A stretch of 64,000 nt of DNA from SAR116 cluster bacterium AG-355-O21. GTDB lineage: Bacteria; Pseudomonadota; Alphaproteobacteria; Thalassobaculales; Thalassobaculaceae. Under the pieces are notes generated by a model. The model searched no databases, had not been told where the DNA came from, and worked only from the letters and a program-made list of their open reading frames with translations. This document shows positions 26,762 to 36,010 of the stretch, one piece after another. The stretch covers positions 1 through 64,000 of the forward strand of contig QCEM01000010.1 in assembly GCA_003280605.1 (NCBI GenBank), given 5' to 3'. The number at the start of each line of letters is the position of its first letter. Within the stretch, counting starts at the first letter, position 1. A program made the translations under genes and the position numbers.

Positions 26762-27166
26762 CTAGCTGTCTTTATCAAGCGTGTTTTCACCCGCCATATA
26801 AACGGCAACGGTGCTAAAACGACCGTCTGTGATGGTGAAGAAATTGCAGTTTGATTTATACACCAACTGCCCGGAATGCAGGGTATTCACAACCCGAAAC
26901 TGGGCCGCAATCCGGCCTTCCGACGGCGCACTGACAAACTGAAAATGATCGTGTTGAACAGCGTCATGGCTGCGCCATAAGCGGGTAAACATGCCGCTGA
27001 TTTCAGCATGGCCGTGTAACACCACCCCATGAGTTTCAACCGTGAACCGGCAATCCGCGCTAAGGGTGGCCAGAACGGCCGCCATATCTTCGCCATCCAC
27101 CGCCGCAAAATAACGCTTCACCAAGGCAATCATGGCCGCCGCATCAGGGGCATCAGGGGCACCCAT
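26762..27166 (-). CDS. SnoaL/NTF2-like protein
   Basis: A 134-residue small protein with the SnoaL-like alpha-beta barrel pattern: ALVKRYFAAVDGEDMAAVL at the start, RFTVETHGVVLHGHAEI, and a C-terminal beta region (FFTITDGRFSTVAVYM). These proteins are isomerases, hydratases or ligand-binding partners. The ATG at 27166 overlaps the stop of the flavoprotein gene (TGATG), so it is the last gene of the hyuB-hyuA operon; a longer frame to 27265 would run inside the flavoprotein gene. Confidence 0.78.
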   Translation of the reverse strand: MGAPDAPDAAAMIALVKRYFAAVDGEDMAAVLATLSADCRFTVETHGVVLHGHAEISGMFTRLWRSHDAVQHDHFQFVSAPSEGRIAAQFRVVNTLHSGQLVYKSNCNFFTITDGRFSTVAVYMAGENTLDKDS

Positions 27167-28569
27167 CAGGCGGTCCGATCGCGCAGCAGCGCCGTCGCTC
27201 GAAGGCCGGCGATATGCCCAAGGGTCACCGCCGTCAGCAGCCCATTGCCCGACAGGTAACCCCAATCGGACGGCCCGGAAACCCCACGCGCCGCGCCGCC
27301 GCCCGCAAATAGATTTGGCATTTTACGGCCATCCTCCCGCAAGACCTGCGCATCCTTGTCGACGATCAGGCCGCCTTGGGTATGGAACAGCGCACCGGTC
27401 ACCAAAACTGCATGATAGGGCGGCGTTAGCGCCGCTTTATCAAAACGTCGGCCGAAGCGATCGGTTGCCTTTTGATCAGCCGCCAGCGCCGTTTCCGCCA
27501 AGGTTTTTTCAAGGGCCGCTTGCGGCAATCCGGTTATGGCCGCCAATTCGGCCACATCCGCCGCTGTTTTTACGGCGCCGGCGGCGAAAGCTTGGCGGTA
27601 ATCGTCAAACTCCAGCCCAAGGGTGTGGCGGGCGGCATCAAAAATATTCCACGCCTTACTGCCCGGTTGCGCAATCACCCGGCGGGCTTGTTCAGAATAG
27701 CCGGAATGTTCATTGGCGAATCTCTCGCCGTCCTGATTGACCTGGATCGCACCTTCCATCATCAGCGCCCAGGTGATTAAAATACCATGCGGTTGCGCAA
27801 CCGACCCATGCCCTTGGTAGGAACCAAGGTCACCAAGCCCGGCGCCAAGCTCGCGGGCCCAAAGGATGGCATCACCTTGGTTGCCGCGATGGCCAAAATA
27901 ATCCGCCTCCCGCATATCCGGGATCAGCTCGGCAACCATCGCCGGGTTACCGCCAAAGCCATTGCAGGCCAAAATCAGCGCGCCGCAACCAAAATCCTCA
28001 ACCGTTCCATCGGGGCGCTGAAAGCGGACGCCGCGGATATGGCCATCGGCATCGGCGAACAGGCCGGTGACATGGGCATTGGTAACAATCGGAATCTCCG
28101 CAGCATCAACAGCGCGGCTTAGCCCCCCAATCAGCTCACCACCGGTGCGCGATGCGGTGCCATGCATTCTGTAGGCACTGTGTCCGGGATACAGGAAACT
28201 ATCGATCACATCTAAGTTCAGATTATGGTTTTGATTAAGCCAGTCAATGGTGACGGTTGATTGCCGGCACAGCACATCCACCATCTCAGGATCGGTTTCA
28301 TGATGGGCTTTGGCTAAAATGTCTGCGGCCATACAGGCGACATCATCATCGATGTCTTTGGCCTTTTGAGCGGCAGTGGCGCAGGCCGGAATCAAACCCG
28401 AGGACAGCTCCGTCGAGCCACTTGGCAAAGCGTCACGTTCCAGCAAAACAGCCTCACCACCGGCACCATGGACGGCCAGACCTGCCACCATCCCGCAAGC
28501 ACCAGCACCAATAATGACGACCTCGGCGCCGGCCTCAAAGGTGGCGGTATCGGCAGCTAAAATCGTCAC
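27166..28569 (-). CDS. FAD-dependent oxidoreductase, fumarate reductase flavoprotein-like
   Basis: A 467-residue flavoprotein. The N-terminal FAD dinucleotide fold VVIIGAGACGMVAGL is followed by VLLERD. The C-terminal FAD segment ends with FAGGGAARGVSGPSDWGYLSGNGLL, and GGNPAM is mid-protein. The layout matches the soluble fumarate reductase/3-ketosteroid dehydrogenase superfamily. I chose the GTG at 28569: GGAGG lies six bases upstream and the codon is directly after the stop of the preceding gene. An ATG at 28764 would add 65 residues that overlap that gene. Likely reduces or desaturates a product of the hydantoinase-type enzymes. Confidence 0.85.
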   Translation of the reverse strand: MTILAADTATFEAGAEVVIIGAGACGMVAGLAVHGAGGEAVLLERDALPSGSTELSSGLIPACATAAQKAKDIDDDVACMAADILAKAHHETDPEMVDVLCRQSTVTIDWLNQNHNLNLDVIDSFLYPGHSAYRMHGTASRTGGELIGGLSRAVDAAEIPIVTNAHVTGLFADADGHIRGVRFQRPDGTVEDFGCGALILACNGFGGNPAMVAELIPDMREADYFGHRGNQGDAILWARELGAGLGDLGSYQGHGSVAQPHGILITWALMMEGAIQVNQDGERFANEHSGYSEQARRVIAQPGSKAWNIFDAARHTLGLEFDDYRQAFAAGAVKTAADVAELAAITGLPQAALEKTLAETALAADQKATDRFGRRFDKAALTPPYHAVLVTGALFHTQGGLIVDKDAQVLREDGRKMPNLFAGGGAARGVSGPSDWGYLSGNGLLTAVTLGHIAGLRATALLRDRTA

Positions 28570-28570
28570 C

Positions 28571-29179
28571 TCAACCTCCAAACGCGCGGACCGCCTCATC
28601 GACCTCGGCAACTTCCGAGATCGTGGCGAGCGCTGCAATGGTCGCATCGTGTGCAGACTGGCTGAAGGCGGCACAGCCATCGGCCAGAACGACCGTATGA
28701 AAGTCGCGAACATGGGCGTCACGCACGGTCGAGGCAACACCGCCATTGGTAACAATGCCGCCAAAAATCAGCGTGTCGATGCCAGCCCGCGCCAACATCC
28801 ATTCCATCCGGCTCTGGTAGAATGCGGAGAAAGCCACTTTTTCAACTTTCAAATCACTGGGCTGCAGCACCTCGATCAAATCCTGACCAAAGCTGCCGGG
28901 TGCAAAATCACCGGCGGTCAGAAATGGTCGTAAGCGCTTTAAATGCGGCGATATAAACGGCGCACCGCCGCGGCCGGGGACCAGGGTAAAATGCGTTGAA
29001 ACGATCCACCCGCCAGCCGACCGAACCGCATCAGCAAGTCTTTTATGCCGCTCCGGCAGGGCCGCAATCGCAGCTGATTTCTGTTCGGCCCGGCCATAAG
29101 CGCCCTCAGGATGCAAAAAATCATTCTGCATATCGACGATGACAAATGCGGCCTTTTGGGGATCGTGAAGCGTGATCAT
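28571..29179 (-). CDS. Isochorismatase-fold hydrolase without the catalytic Cys
   Basis: A 202-residue cysteine-hydrolase-fold protein. Asp16 in VIVDMQNDF and Lys114 in the KVAFSAF block are conserved. The nucleophile position, normally Cys in VTNVCVES, reads VTNGGVAST here, with Gly147 in place of Cys. The fold should be intact, but N-carbamoyl amide hydrolysis by a Cys thiol is not possible. Family members that act on vinyl ethers (isochorismatase proper) also lack that Cys. Five bases separate it from hyuA upstream. Confidence 0.85.
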   Translation of the reverse strand: MITLHDPQKAAFVIVDMQNDFLHPEGAYGRAEQKSAAIAALPERHKRLADAVRSAGGWIVSTHFTLVPGRGGAPFISPHLKRLRPFLTAGDFAPGSFGQDLIEVLQPSDLKVEKVAFSAFYQSRMEWMLARAGIDTLIFGGIVTNGGVASTVRDAHVRDFHTVVLADGCAAFSQSAHDATIAALATISEVAEVDEAVRAFGG

Positions 29180-29184
29180 GGTGC

Positions 29185-31230
29185 CTAATCCTGCTGCCTG
29201 ATAATCAAATTTCCAAACTGATCGACAGTTGCGCTCAAACCTGGGTCGACGAAAATGGTGGTATCGGTTTGCTCGAGCAGCGCCGGCCCGGCGATGGTTG
29301 CGCCGACAGCCAGCAAGGGCCGTTCATAGATGGCAGCCTGATGCCAGCCCCCATCGGCCCACACCGCCCGTTCCCCTGTTTGCGCGTCGACCCCGGCGGC
29401 AATTTTTGGTGCCAGTAATTTAAGGTCCAACTTGTTGCGATGGCCAATCACCGCCACCCGCAGATTCAACACCCGGATCGCAATCCCTGAAAGCGGCTTG
29501 CCGAAAACGGTGCGATAGCGGGCTTCAAAGCTGCTGCGGATAACATCTGTGTCAATCGCCGCATCCACCGGCAAGGTCACATCGACCGTGTGGGTTTGGC
29601 CAAGATAGGACATATCCAGCGCGAAAACCGTGCTCTGCCCGGCAAAGCTGACCGCCGCCTTGGCCAACAGCTGGTGCCCGGTGGCCGCAAAGCTTTCGAT
29701 CATCACCGTCAATGCGGCCGTATCGAGATCGTCCAACATGGTATTTAAGGTTTGAACAAAGTCGTGCCGCATATCAGCCACCGTGCAACCCAGCGCCGAC
29801 GTCACCCCTGGATAAAGCGGCACAACTGCAGCCTTCAAGCCAACATCCTTGATCAAGGCACCAGCATGAAGCGCGCCACCACCGCCAAAGGGCATGGCCA
29901 CAAAATCGCTGGGATTATGACCACGCTCGATCGACACCAAGCGAATGGCACCGGCCATCCGGGCATTGGCGACACGCACAATCGCTTCTGCTGCCGTCAT
30001 CACATCAAGCCCCAGCGGGGTGCCCACTGCGGCCATGATGGCGTTGCGGGCCGCATCAACATCAAGCCGCTCCAAAGCCCCACCGATGGGGCGATCGGCA
30101 TTAATCCGCCCGAGCACAACATTTGCGTCGGTCACGGTGGGCCGGGTATTGCCGGCGCCGTAGCAAACAGGCCCGGGATCAGACCCGGCCGATTCCGGGC
30201 CAATTTGCAGCAACCCGCCGCGGTCGACCCAGGCAATCGACCCACCGCCTGCGCCAATGGTGGTCATTCCGATCATCGGTGTGCGAATAACCATGCCGAA
30301 ATCGACGGAGGCTTGGGTGGTTAACGCACTTTCACCGTCGACAACCAAGGAAACATCAAAACTGGTGCCGCCCATATCGCAGGTGATAACATTCGAAAAC
30401 CCTGCGTTACCGGCGATATAGGCGCTGGCGATCACACCTGCGGCCGGTCCTGACAGGGCCGTGCGGATTGGCCGTTCACAAGCGGTATCAAGCGACATCA
30501 CCCCACCGTTTGATTGCACGATCAAGACTTCACCGGCGAAATTTTCTGCGCCTAAAGCGCCTTCTAAGCGCCTCAGATAATCGGCAATCGCCGGCTGCAA
30601 ATACGCATTCAGCGTGGTTGTTGAGGTGCGCTCAAATTCGCGGATTTCCGGTAAAATTTCATGCGAGGTGACAACATAGTCGTTGGGCCAAACATTCTTG
30701 ACCGCTGCCAAGGCAGCCTGCTCATTGGCGGCATTGGCATAGGCGTTGATAAAGACAATCGCCACCGCTTCGGCGCCGCTGGCCAGAAGTTGCCTGGCCG
30801 CCGCTTCAACCTCACCTGGGTCAACAGCGGTATGGCAACTGCCGTCTGCAAGGGTTCTTTCGGCCACCTCAAGGCGCATATCACGGTCCACAACCGGGGT
30901 GAATTGCCCCCAAAGACCCCAGGTGTGCGGGCGATCTCGGCGGCGCATCTCCAAGGTATCACGGAAGCCGGCGGTTGTAATGATGCCCGTCGGTGCGCCC
31001 TTCTTCTCTAAAAGCGCATTGGTAGCCACGGTTGTGCCGTGAATCACGGTTGAGATGTCGGCAAAATCGGCGACCTCGGCTTTGATGCCGGCAAGGAAGC
31101 CTGCCGATTGATCTGGTTTCGAGGTCGGCACTTTGGCAACCGTGCAAGCGCCCGTGCTCTCATCAAGGAAAAACACATCGGTAAATGTGCCGCCGACATC
31201 GACACCAACAATTTTTCGTGCCTGGCTCAT
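29185..31230 (-). CDS. hyuA: Hydantoinase/oxoprolinase subunit A
   Basis: A 681-residue ATP-dependent hydrolase subunit. VGVDVGGTFTDVFFLDE at the N-terminus and CDMGGTSFDVSLV near the middle are the ASKHA phosphate-binding motifs, and FGGGGALHAG is also conserved. With HyuB it hydrolyses hydantoins, N-methylhydantoin or 5-oxoproline using ATP. Its ATG overlaps the hyuB stop by four bases. A single A/B pair without a gamma subunit argues against acetone/acetophenone carboxylase. Confidence 0.9.
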   Translation of the reverse strand: MSQARKIVGVDVGGTFTDVFFLDESTGACTVAKVPTSKPDQSAGFLAGIKAEVADFADISTVIHGTTVATNALLEKKGAPTGIITTAGFRDTLEMRRRDRPHTWGLWGQFTPVVDRDMRLEVAERTLADGSCHTAVDPGEVEAAARQLLASGAEAVAIVFINAYANAANEQAALAAVKNVWPNDYVVTSHEILPEIREFERTSTTTLNAYLQPAIADYLRRLEGALGAENFAGEVLIVQSNGGVMSLDTACERPIRTALSGPAAGVIASAYIAGNAGFSNVITCDMGGTSFDVSLVVDGESALTTQASVDFGMVIRTPMIGMTTIGAGGGSIAWVDRGGLLQIGPESAGSDPGPVCYGAGNTRPTVTDANVVLGRINADRPIGGALERLDVDAARNAIMAAVGTPLGLDVMTAAEAIVRVANARMAGAIRLVSIERGHNPSDFVAMPFGGGGALHAGALIKDVGLKAAVVPLYPGVTSALGCTVADMRHDFVQTLNTMLDDLDTAALTVMIESFAATGHQLLAKAAVSFAGQSTVFALDMSYLGQTHTVDVTLPVDAAIDTDVIRSSFEARYRTVFGKPLSGIAIRVLNLRVAVIGHRNKLDLKLLAPKIAAGVDAQTGERAVWADGGWHQAAIYERPLLAVGATIAGPALLEQTDTTIFVDPGLSATVDQFGNLIIRQQD

Positions 31231-32957
31231 GCTTTGGCGTCCTTCCGGCAGGCCGCCGTCGCAGCCTGATCAAGGGTGCCGTCGGCGGCGACAATAACGG
31301 CGTAATCAGCTTTCGCCGCCGCAACGCTCACATAACCAAGGCGAACATCTTCAGCAACCCGTTCAGGTTCTCGGTCTAAGGCCTGGCCGTAACCGCCGCC
31401 GCCTGGCGTTTCCAGGCGCAAATGCTGGCCGCGCAATAATTTCACCCCAACCATCTTCGAGCCCATTGCCGGGCTGTGCATGCCGTCGGCTTGCTGGTAA
31501 TAAAACCGATTGCCGGCGCCGGCACCGCCGGCAACCACACCAGGCGGATCAAAGCGGCCGCGCTCGCCAAACAAAAATACATCGGCATCCTGTTCCAGCA
31601 ATTCAATTTCATAGATTGCCCCCAGACCGCCGCGATTATGACCCACACCACCGGAATCAGGACGCAATGCCCATTGCTTAAAAAACACCGGATAGGCCGC
31701 TTCCAAAATCTCTGCCGGCGGAATGGTGGCTGTCGAAATTGGCGCATTGCCGTGATTTAAGCCATCGCCTTCGGGATGGCCGCCATGGCCGCCACCGAAG
31801 AAGCTAAACATCACCCAGCGCCGCCCATCGCTGCGGTGGCCGGCCAGCGACAGGGCGTTGATGGTGCCATAAGCGCAGGCGTTTGAGCGTTCCGGCGCAA
31901 CCTCGGCAATGGCCCGGTGAACATTGTCAATCACCCGCAAGATGGTTTCCGTATAGCCACCAACAGGCTTTGGCGCGGTGACGGACAAAAGCATGCCATC
32001 GGGGATGATAATATTAATCGGCTCCAGCACCCCGGCATTGGCCGGGACATCGGTGAAAATATGTTTGATGGCCACATAAACCGAGGCAATGGCCGTTGAC
32101 CGCGAAATGTTGACGGGCCCAGCACAGGCCGGTGAACTGCGCGAGAAATCAAGGCTCATAACATCACCGTCGATGGTAAGATCGAGGGCAATTTTCAACG
32201 GTTCATCAACCACCCCATCATTATCAAGCCAGTCGTCAACACTGAATTTGCCGTCCGGCAATTCAGCGATATTAGCACGCATTAATTGGGCCGCGCGCTG
32301 CTGCAATTCAGCAAACACCGTGGTTAATGTTGCGGCGCTAAACTCGCTCAATAATTCCGCCAGCCGGCGGGCACCGAGGTCGAGGGCATTGATCTGCCCG
32401 CTCAAATCTCCAATCAAACTGCCGGGAAGCCGCGAGTTAGCGGCCAAGATATCGACAATATCTTGGCGCAGTTCACCTTTTGAAAACAGCTTCACCGGCG
32501 GAATAAGCATCCCCTCTTGAAAGCATTCGGTGGCAACCGGGTTGTAATTACCCGGCACATTGCCGCCGACATCATGCCAATGCCCCACCGAGGCCAGATA
32601 ACAAAACACCTCACCGTCGTGGTAATACGGGCGGACCAGCTTAAAATCCGATAAATGCGTACCGCCATCATACGGGTCGTTAAAGATATAAACGTCACCT
32701 GGTGCAAGATCGCCATCGCGGGCGACTTTCTCGATCACGGCTTTGACCGCAAAGGACATCGCCCCGACAAAAATGGGCAGACCGGATTTACCCTGGATAA
32801 GGGTCGCGCCGGTGGTGGCGTCATACAAGCCATGCGAGGCATCATGGGCCTCAGCAATGATCGGATTGAAAGCCGAGCGGAACAGTGTTGCATCCATCTC
32901 ATCGGCGATTTGCTCAAGGCGGCCCTTCAGGACTGCCAATGTGACGGGATCAATCAT
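31227..32957 (-). CDS. hyuB: Hydantoinase/oxoprolinase subunit B
   Basis: A 576-residue subunit. IDPVTLAVLKGRLEQIADEM at the start, IFNDPYDGGTHLSDFKLVRP, and PDSGGVGHNRGGLGAIYEIE are characteristic. The GGGYGQAL segment sits near the C-terminus. It overlaps the tautomerase gene upstream by four bases and hyuA downstream by four, so the three are translationally coupled. The operon composition suggests degradation of a cyclic amide; the compound is not identified. Confidence 0.92.
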   Translation of the reverse strand: MIDPVTLAVLKGRLEQIADEMDATLFRSAFNPIIAEAHDASHGLYDATTGATLIQGKSGLPIFVGAMSFAVKAVIEKVARDGDLAPGDVYIFNDPYDGGTHLSDFKLVRPYYHDGEVFCYLASVGHWHDVGGNVPGNYNPVATECFQEGMLIPPVKLFSKGELRQDIVDILAANSRLPGSLIGDLSGQINALDLGARRLAELLSEFSAATLTTVFAELQQRAAQLMRANIAELPDGKFSVDDWLDNDGVVDEPLKIALDLTIDGDVMSLDFSRSSPACAGPVNISRSTAIASVYVAIKHIFTDVPANAGVLEPINIIIPDGMLLSVTAPKPVGGYTETILRVIDNVHRAIAEVAPERSNACAYGTINALSLAGHRSDGRRWVMFSFFGGGHGGHPEGDGLNHGNAPISTATIPPAEILEAAYPVFFKQWALRPDSGGVGHNRGGLGAIYEIELLEQDADVFLFGERGRFDPPGVVAGGAGAGNRFYYQQADGMHSPAMGSKMVGVKLLRGQHLRLETPGGGGYGQALDREPERVAEDVRLGYVSVAAAKADYAVIVAADGTLDQAATAACRKDAKA

Positions 32958-33157
32958 TTATCTGCCTGCGCCGCCCCGGGCGTCCGCTGGTGGCGGCCAC
33001 GCATGTAATTGGCCGCCGGCACTTCATTGACGATCACGGTGACACCATCAAGCGGTGCCGCGATGGTCGCCGTCACCGCGTCGGTGAGCCGCCGGCATAA
33101 CTGCTGACGTGTCTGTTCGTCGTAGCCTTCCATTAATGTCACCGTAACGACCGGCAT
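32954..33157 (-). CDS. 4-oxalocrotonate tautomerase-family protein
   Basis: A 67-residue protein that begins MPVVTVTLMEGYDEQ. After Met removal the N-terminal Pro would be the catalytic base of a 4-OT-type tautomerase. The internal start at 33157 is chosen because it exposes Pro1 and has GAGAGG upstream; the earlier start at 33166 would bury it. It is slightly longer than the usual 60-62 residues. It is the first gene of the hyuB operon and may tautomerise an unsaturated product. Bases 33158-33423 are intergenic. Confidence 0.8.
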   Translation of the reverse strand: MPVVTVTLMEGYDEQTRQQLCRRLTDAVTATIAAPLDGVTVIVNEVPAANYMRGRHQRTPGAAQADK

Positions 33158-33423
33158 AACAAGCACCTCTCGGGTTTGCGATCACGGCTGGCGCTCCTGC
33201 ACAAGGGTTCACCTCGGCAGGTGCCTCAGCACGGTCTTTTTCGTGATGGGCGGAATATTTGGCCTTACACTCTAAATTAACGCATTCATACCAGTACACA
33301 CAGCAGTGCGCTAGGCTGCTGGGGAATATTGCGTCAAACGTGCGCGCTGGCGCCTGTTTCGAACCTGCTGACGGAACGCGGCAGGTATTATGATCGCCTT
33401 GGTGACGAAGGGAGACCAAAGAC

Positions 33424-34455
33424 ATGCTTGGCAAGCTCATCCCGACCACATTGGTTGGCAGCTATCCGCAGCCCAATTGGCTGATAAACCGCGACCTCTT
33501 GCTGACCGAAGCACCGCCACGCGTGCGGCTGCGCGACATTTGGAAGGTCGCCCCGGCGGAATTGGAAGAGGCCCAGAATGATGCCACACTGACAGCCATT
33601 CACGACCAACAGCGGGCCGGTATCGATATTCTCAGCGACGGTGAGATTCGCCGCGAAAGCTATTTCAATCACTTCGCGAATGCCCTTGAGGGCCTGGATA
33701 TCGATAACCCGGCATTTCTACTCAATCGCCGAAATGTTGCCATACCGGTGCCCCGCGTGGTTGCGGAAATTAAGCGTGTTCGTCCGGTTCAAGTTGCCGA
33801 TGTGAGCTTTCTTCGCAAGCACACAAAATGACCCATAAAGGTCACCATTCCAGGTGCCTTCACCATGGCAAAACTTGCCAAAGATGACTATTACGGCGAC
33901 TTTGCAGCCTTTGTCGCCGCCTATGGTAAAGCCGTCAATGGCGAGCTTTTAGATATGAAAGCTGCCGGCGCAGATGTTGTGCAAATTGATGAGCCCTATT
34001 TACAAGCCTATCCGGAAGACGCCGATAAATATGGTCTGGCCGCCATCAACACCGCTTTGGCCGGGGTGCCCGGGCCAACGGTGGTGCATCTGTGTTTTGG
34101 CTACGCCTATGTGGTAAAGGACAAGCCTGCAGGCTATTCCTTCTTACCGCAGCTCAATGCCTGTGCCGCCGATTATGTGTCGGTTGAGGCCGCACAACCC
34201 AATCTTGATCCTGCCATTCTGGCAGAACTGCCGGCGAAAAAATTTCTATTCGGATGCATCGATCTTGGCAGTGATGAGGTGGAAACGCCGCATTTGGTTG
34301 CTGAACGCTTGCGCGGGGCGCTGCGGTATATTCGCCCCGAGCAGTTGGTCGCGGCACCTGATTGCGGCATGAAATATCTGTCGCGCCCGGTCGCCTTCGC
34401 TAAGCTGCAAGCCTTGGCGGACGGTGCCGCAATGGTGCGGGCCGAAGTTTGTTAA
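33424..34455 (+). pseudogene. MetE-like methionine synthase II, interrupted by an in-frame TGA
   Basis: The frame encodes a cobalamin-independent methionine synthase C-terminal-like protein of about 343 codons. Identifiable blocks are TTLVGSYPQP, IDILSDGEIRRESY, GADVVQIDEPYL, VHLCFGY and KFLFGCIDLGSDEVETP, with VAAPDCGMKYL near the end. TGA at 33829-33831 (codon 136) stops it in HTK-stop-PIKVTIPGAFTM, where the family usually has Arg, consistent with a single CGA to TGA change. Both sides stay in one frame. A second initiation at 33865 is possible, but the product would lack the N-terminal third. It may be a recent nonsense allele. Confidence 0.85.
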
Positions 34456-34484
34456 TGTCGCGCCGGCCCGGCGATGCGGCCAGG

Positions 34485-35282
34485 TTAGGGCCAGTCCTGG
34501 GCGCAACGGAAACCAATATATACGACGGCCATATCCGGCGGCTTTCCGGCGCTGTGGTCACTGTGCATTTGGGCAGCGCCATACCACCATGAGCCGCCCA
34601 GGGTCAGGCGACGATCACGGCGGTCTGCATCGGCCCAGGTATCAACCCATTCCCAGACATTGGCCGCCATATCATACAAACCGTTAACCCCGGCTTTCGA
34701 GCGGCCGGCTGGGGCGTGACCAATGCCGCGACGTAATACCGCGCGATGATCAATGGCGGCGGTAGCGCCGCAGTTTTGATAACAATTTGCCCCCATCGGT
34801 GTGTCGCCGATTGGATAGGGGTAGCTGCGCCCCTGGCGAAACGGCGGCGGCGCGGCGGGGCGCATTTCAGTATATGCCGCCAGTCGCCATTCCGACGCCC
34901 GCGGCAAGCGTTTGCCGGCCCAACGGCAGAAGGCCGCAGCCTCATCAAACGTCACATGAACAGCAGGCTCATCATCCCCTGCGGGCACGCCAAACGGCGT
35001 CGCCCATGTCCATCCAGGTTGCCGTTGCCAGCCAGCGGCATAGACCAAGCCGCCGTTTTGCCGCTCAGCCAAAGTGACGGTACCGGTGGCGTCGACAAAT
35101 TGCCTAAAGCTGCCAATTGTGACTTCGGTGAGGTCAATATCAAAACCCTGGATCGGGCGCATGTCGCTGTTGGCCGGACCGGCCGCAACCGCGCTCAGCA
35201 CAGCGACGAGGGCCAATAACCGGCGGCCGATCAAGGCCGAAAACGGCGACCTTCGATCGCCGGTACATTTATTTTTGGACAC
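34485..35282 (-). CDS. SUMF1/FGE-domain protein, secreted, without the FGE Cys pair
   Basis: A 265-residue protein with an N-terminal signal peptide (RRLLALVAVLSAVAAGPANS) and a formylglycine-generating enzyme-like domain. FDEAAAFCRWAGKRLPRASEW and the YDMAANVWEWVDTW and LGGSWWYG segments are typical. True FGE places two Cys near the C-terminal GGS region; here the region reads WWYGAAQMHSDH with no such pair. It is therefore more likely a ligand-binding or structural SUMF1 protein. It is convergent with the MetE-like pseudogene. Confidence 0.8.
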   Translation of the reverse strand: MSKNKCTGDRRSPFSALIGRRLLALVAVLSAVAAGPANSDMRPIQGFDIDLTEVTIGSFRQFVDATGTVTLAERQNGGLVYAAGWQRQPGWTWATPFGVPAGDDEPAVHVTFDEAAAFCRWAGKRLPRASEWRLAAYTEMRPAAPPPFRQGRSYPYPIGDTPMGANCYQNCGATAAIDHRAVLRRGIGHAPAGRSKAGVNGLYDMAANVWEWVDTWADADRRDRRLTLGGSWWYGAAQMHSDHSAGKPPDMAVVYIGFRCAQDWP

Positions 35283-35400
35283 TGACCAACCTCTTTGCCC
35301 TCACCCATGGCATCGCCGTGACGTCGCCGCCGCTGCATGTATCTCGCCGATATACGGCAAGCATGCTATATCTTCAACAACACTAGCAGGAGTAAAACCG

Positions 35401-35829
35401 ATGGTCGCACAAACCCCCAACACCGCCGCCCACGATGCCCTGGCAACGCTTGCCTCGCGGTATATCAACGTCGATAGTCTGCCGTGGGTTGCCACAAAAT
35501 ATGCCGGTATCGACATGAAAACCCTTGTTGAAGATCCAGAAAGCGGTCTGGTCACCGGCTTATTCCGCTTCCAGCCCGGTGCCCAGTTGCCCTATCACGA
35601 GCATGTTGAGATTGAACAAAGCTGGATTTTGCAAGGCGCCTTGCATGACCATGAAGGGGTTGCCCGAGAAGGTGATTTTGTTTGGCGGCCGGCCGGTAAC
35701 CGCCATGCCGCCTGGAGCGAGGAAGGATGCATCGCGCTCAGTTTCTTTTTGAAACCCAATAAATTTTTCTTGGAAGATGGCGAACATACGGGATGGGACC
35801 AAGACCCTGCGGCGGCAACAACCACCTAA
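35401..35829 (+). CDS. Cupin (ChrR-like) protein
   Basis: A 142-residue cupin. The metal-binding motif is PYHEHVEIEQSWILQG, with two His and a Glu, followed by a second-motif His in PAGNRHAAWS. It resembles the ChrR cupin fold found in anti-sigma factors and small dioxygenase-like proteins. AGGAG lies nine bases before the ATG at 35401. An upstream frame to 35074 overlaps the SUMF1 gene on the other strand and is disregarded. No linked sigma factor is seen. Confidence 0.82.
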   Translation: MVAQTPNTAAHDALATLASRYINVDSLPWVATKYAGIDMKTLVEDPESGLVTGLFRFQPGAQLPYHEHVEIEQSWILQGALHDHEGVAREGDFVWRPAGNRHAAWSEEGCIALSFFLKPNKFFLEDGEHTGWDQDPAAATTT

Positions 35830-36010
35830 GCTGTGCCGGGCGGCGGCGTATCTGTCCCATGGACCATCGCAAGCAAACCCATCGTTAACATCCACATCGC
35901 AGCCGGAGAAAGACAGTTGTGCCATACGATCACTGGCATGACAGGCCTATTTCCCGCATCCTGACAGGCCAGATTGAAGCAACACATTACGTCGATTTGG
36001 AGGCGATGGC

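Noticed and set aside
29185-32957. Acetone or acetophenone carboxylase instead of hydantoinase
   Set aside because: Those enzymes have additional subunits; here only an A/B pair is present with amide-type neighbours.
34485-35282. True formylglycine-generating enzyme
   Set aside because: The Cys pair needed for catalysis is not present at the expected place and no sulfatase gene is nearby.
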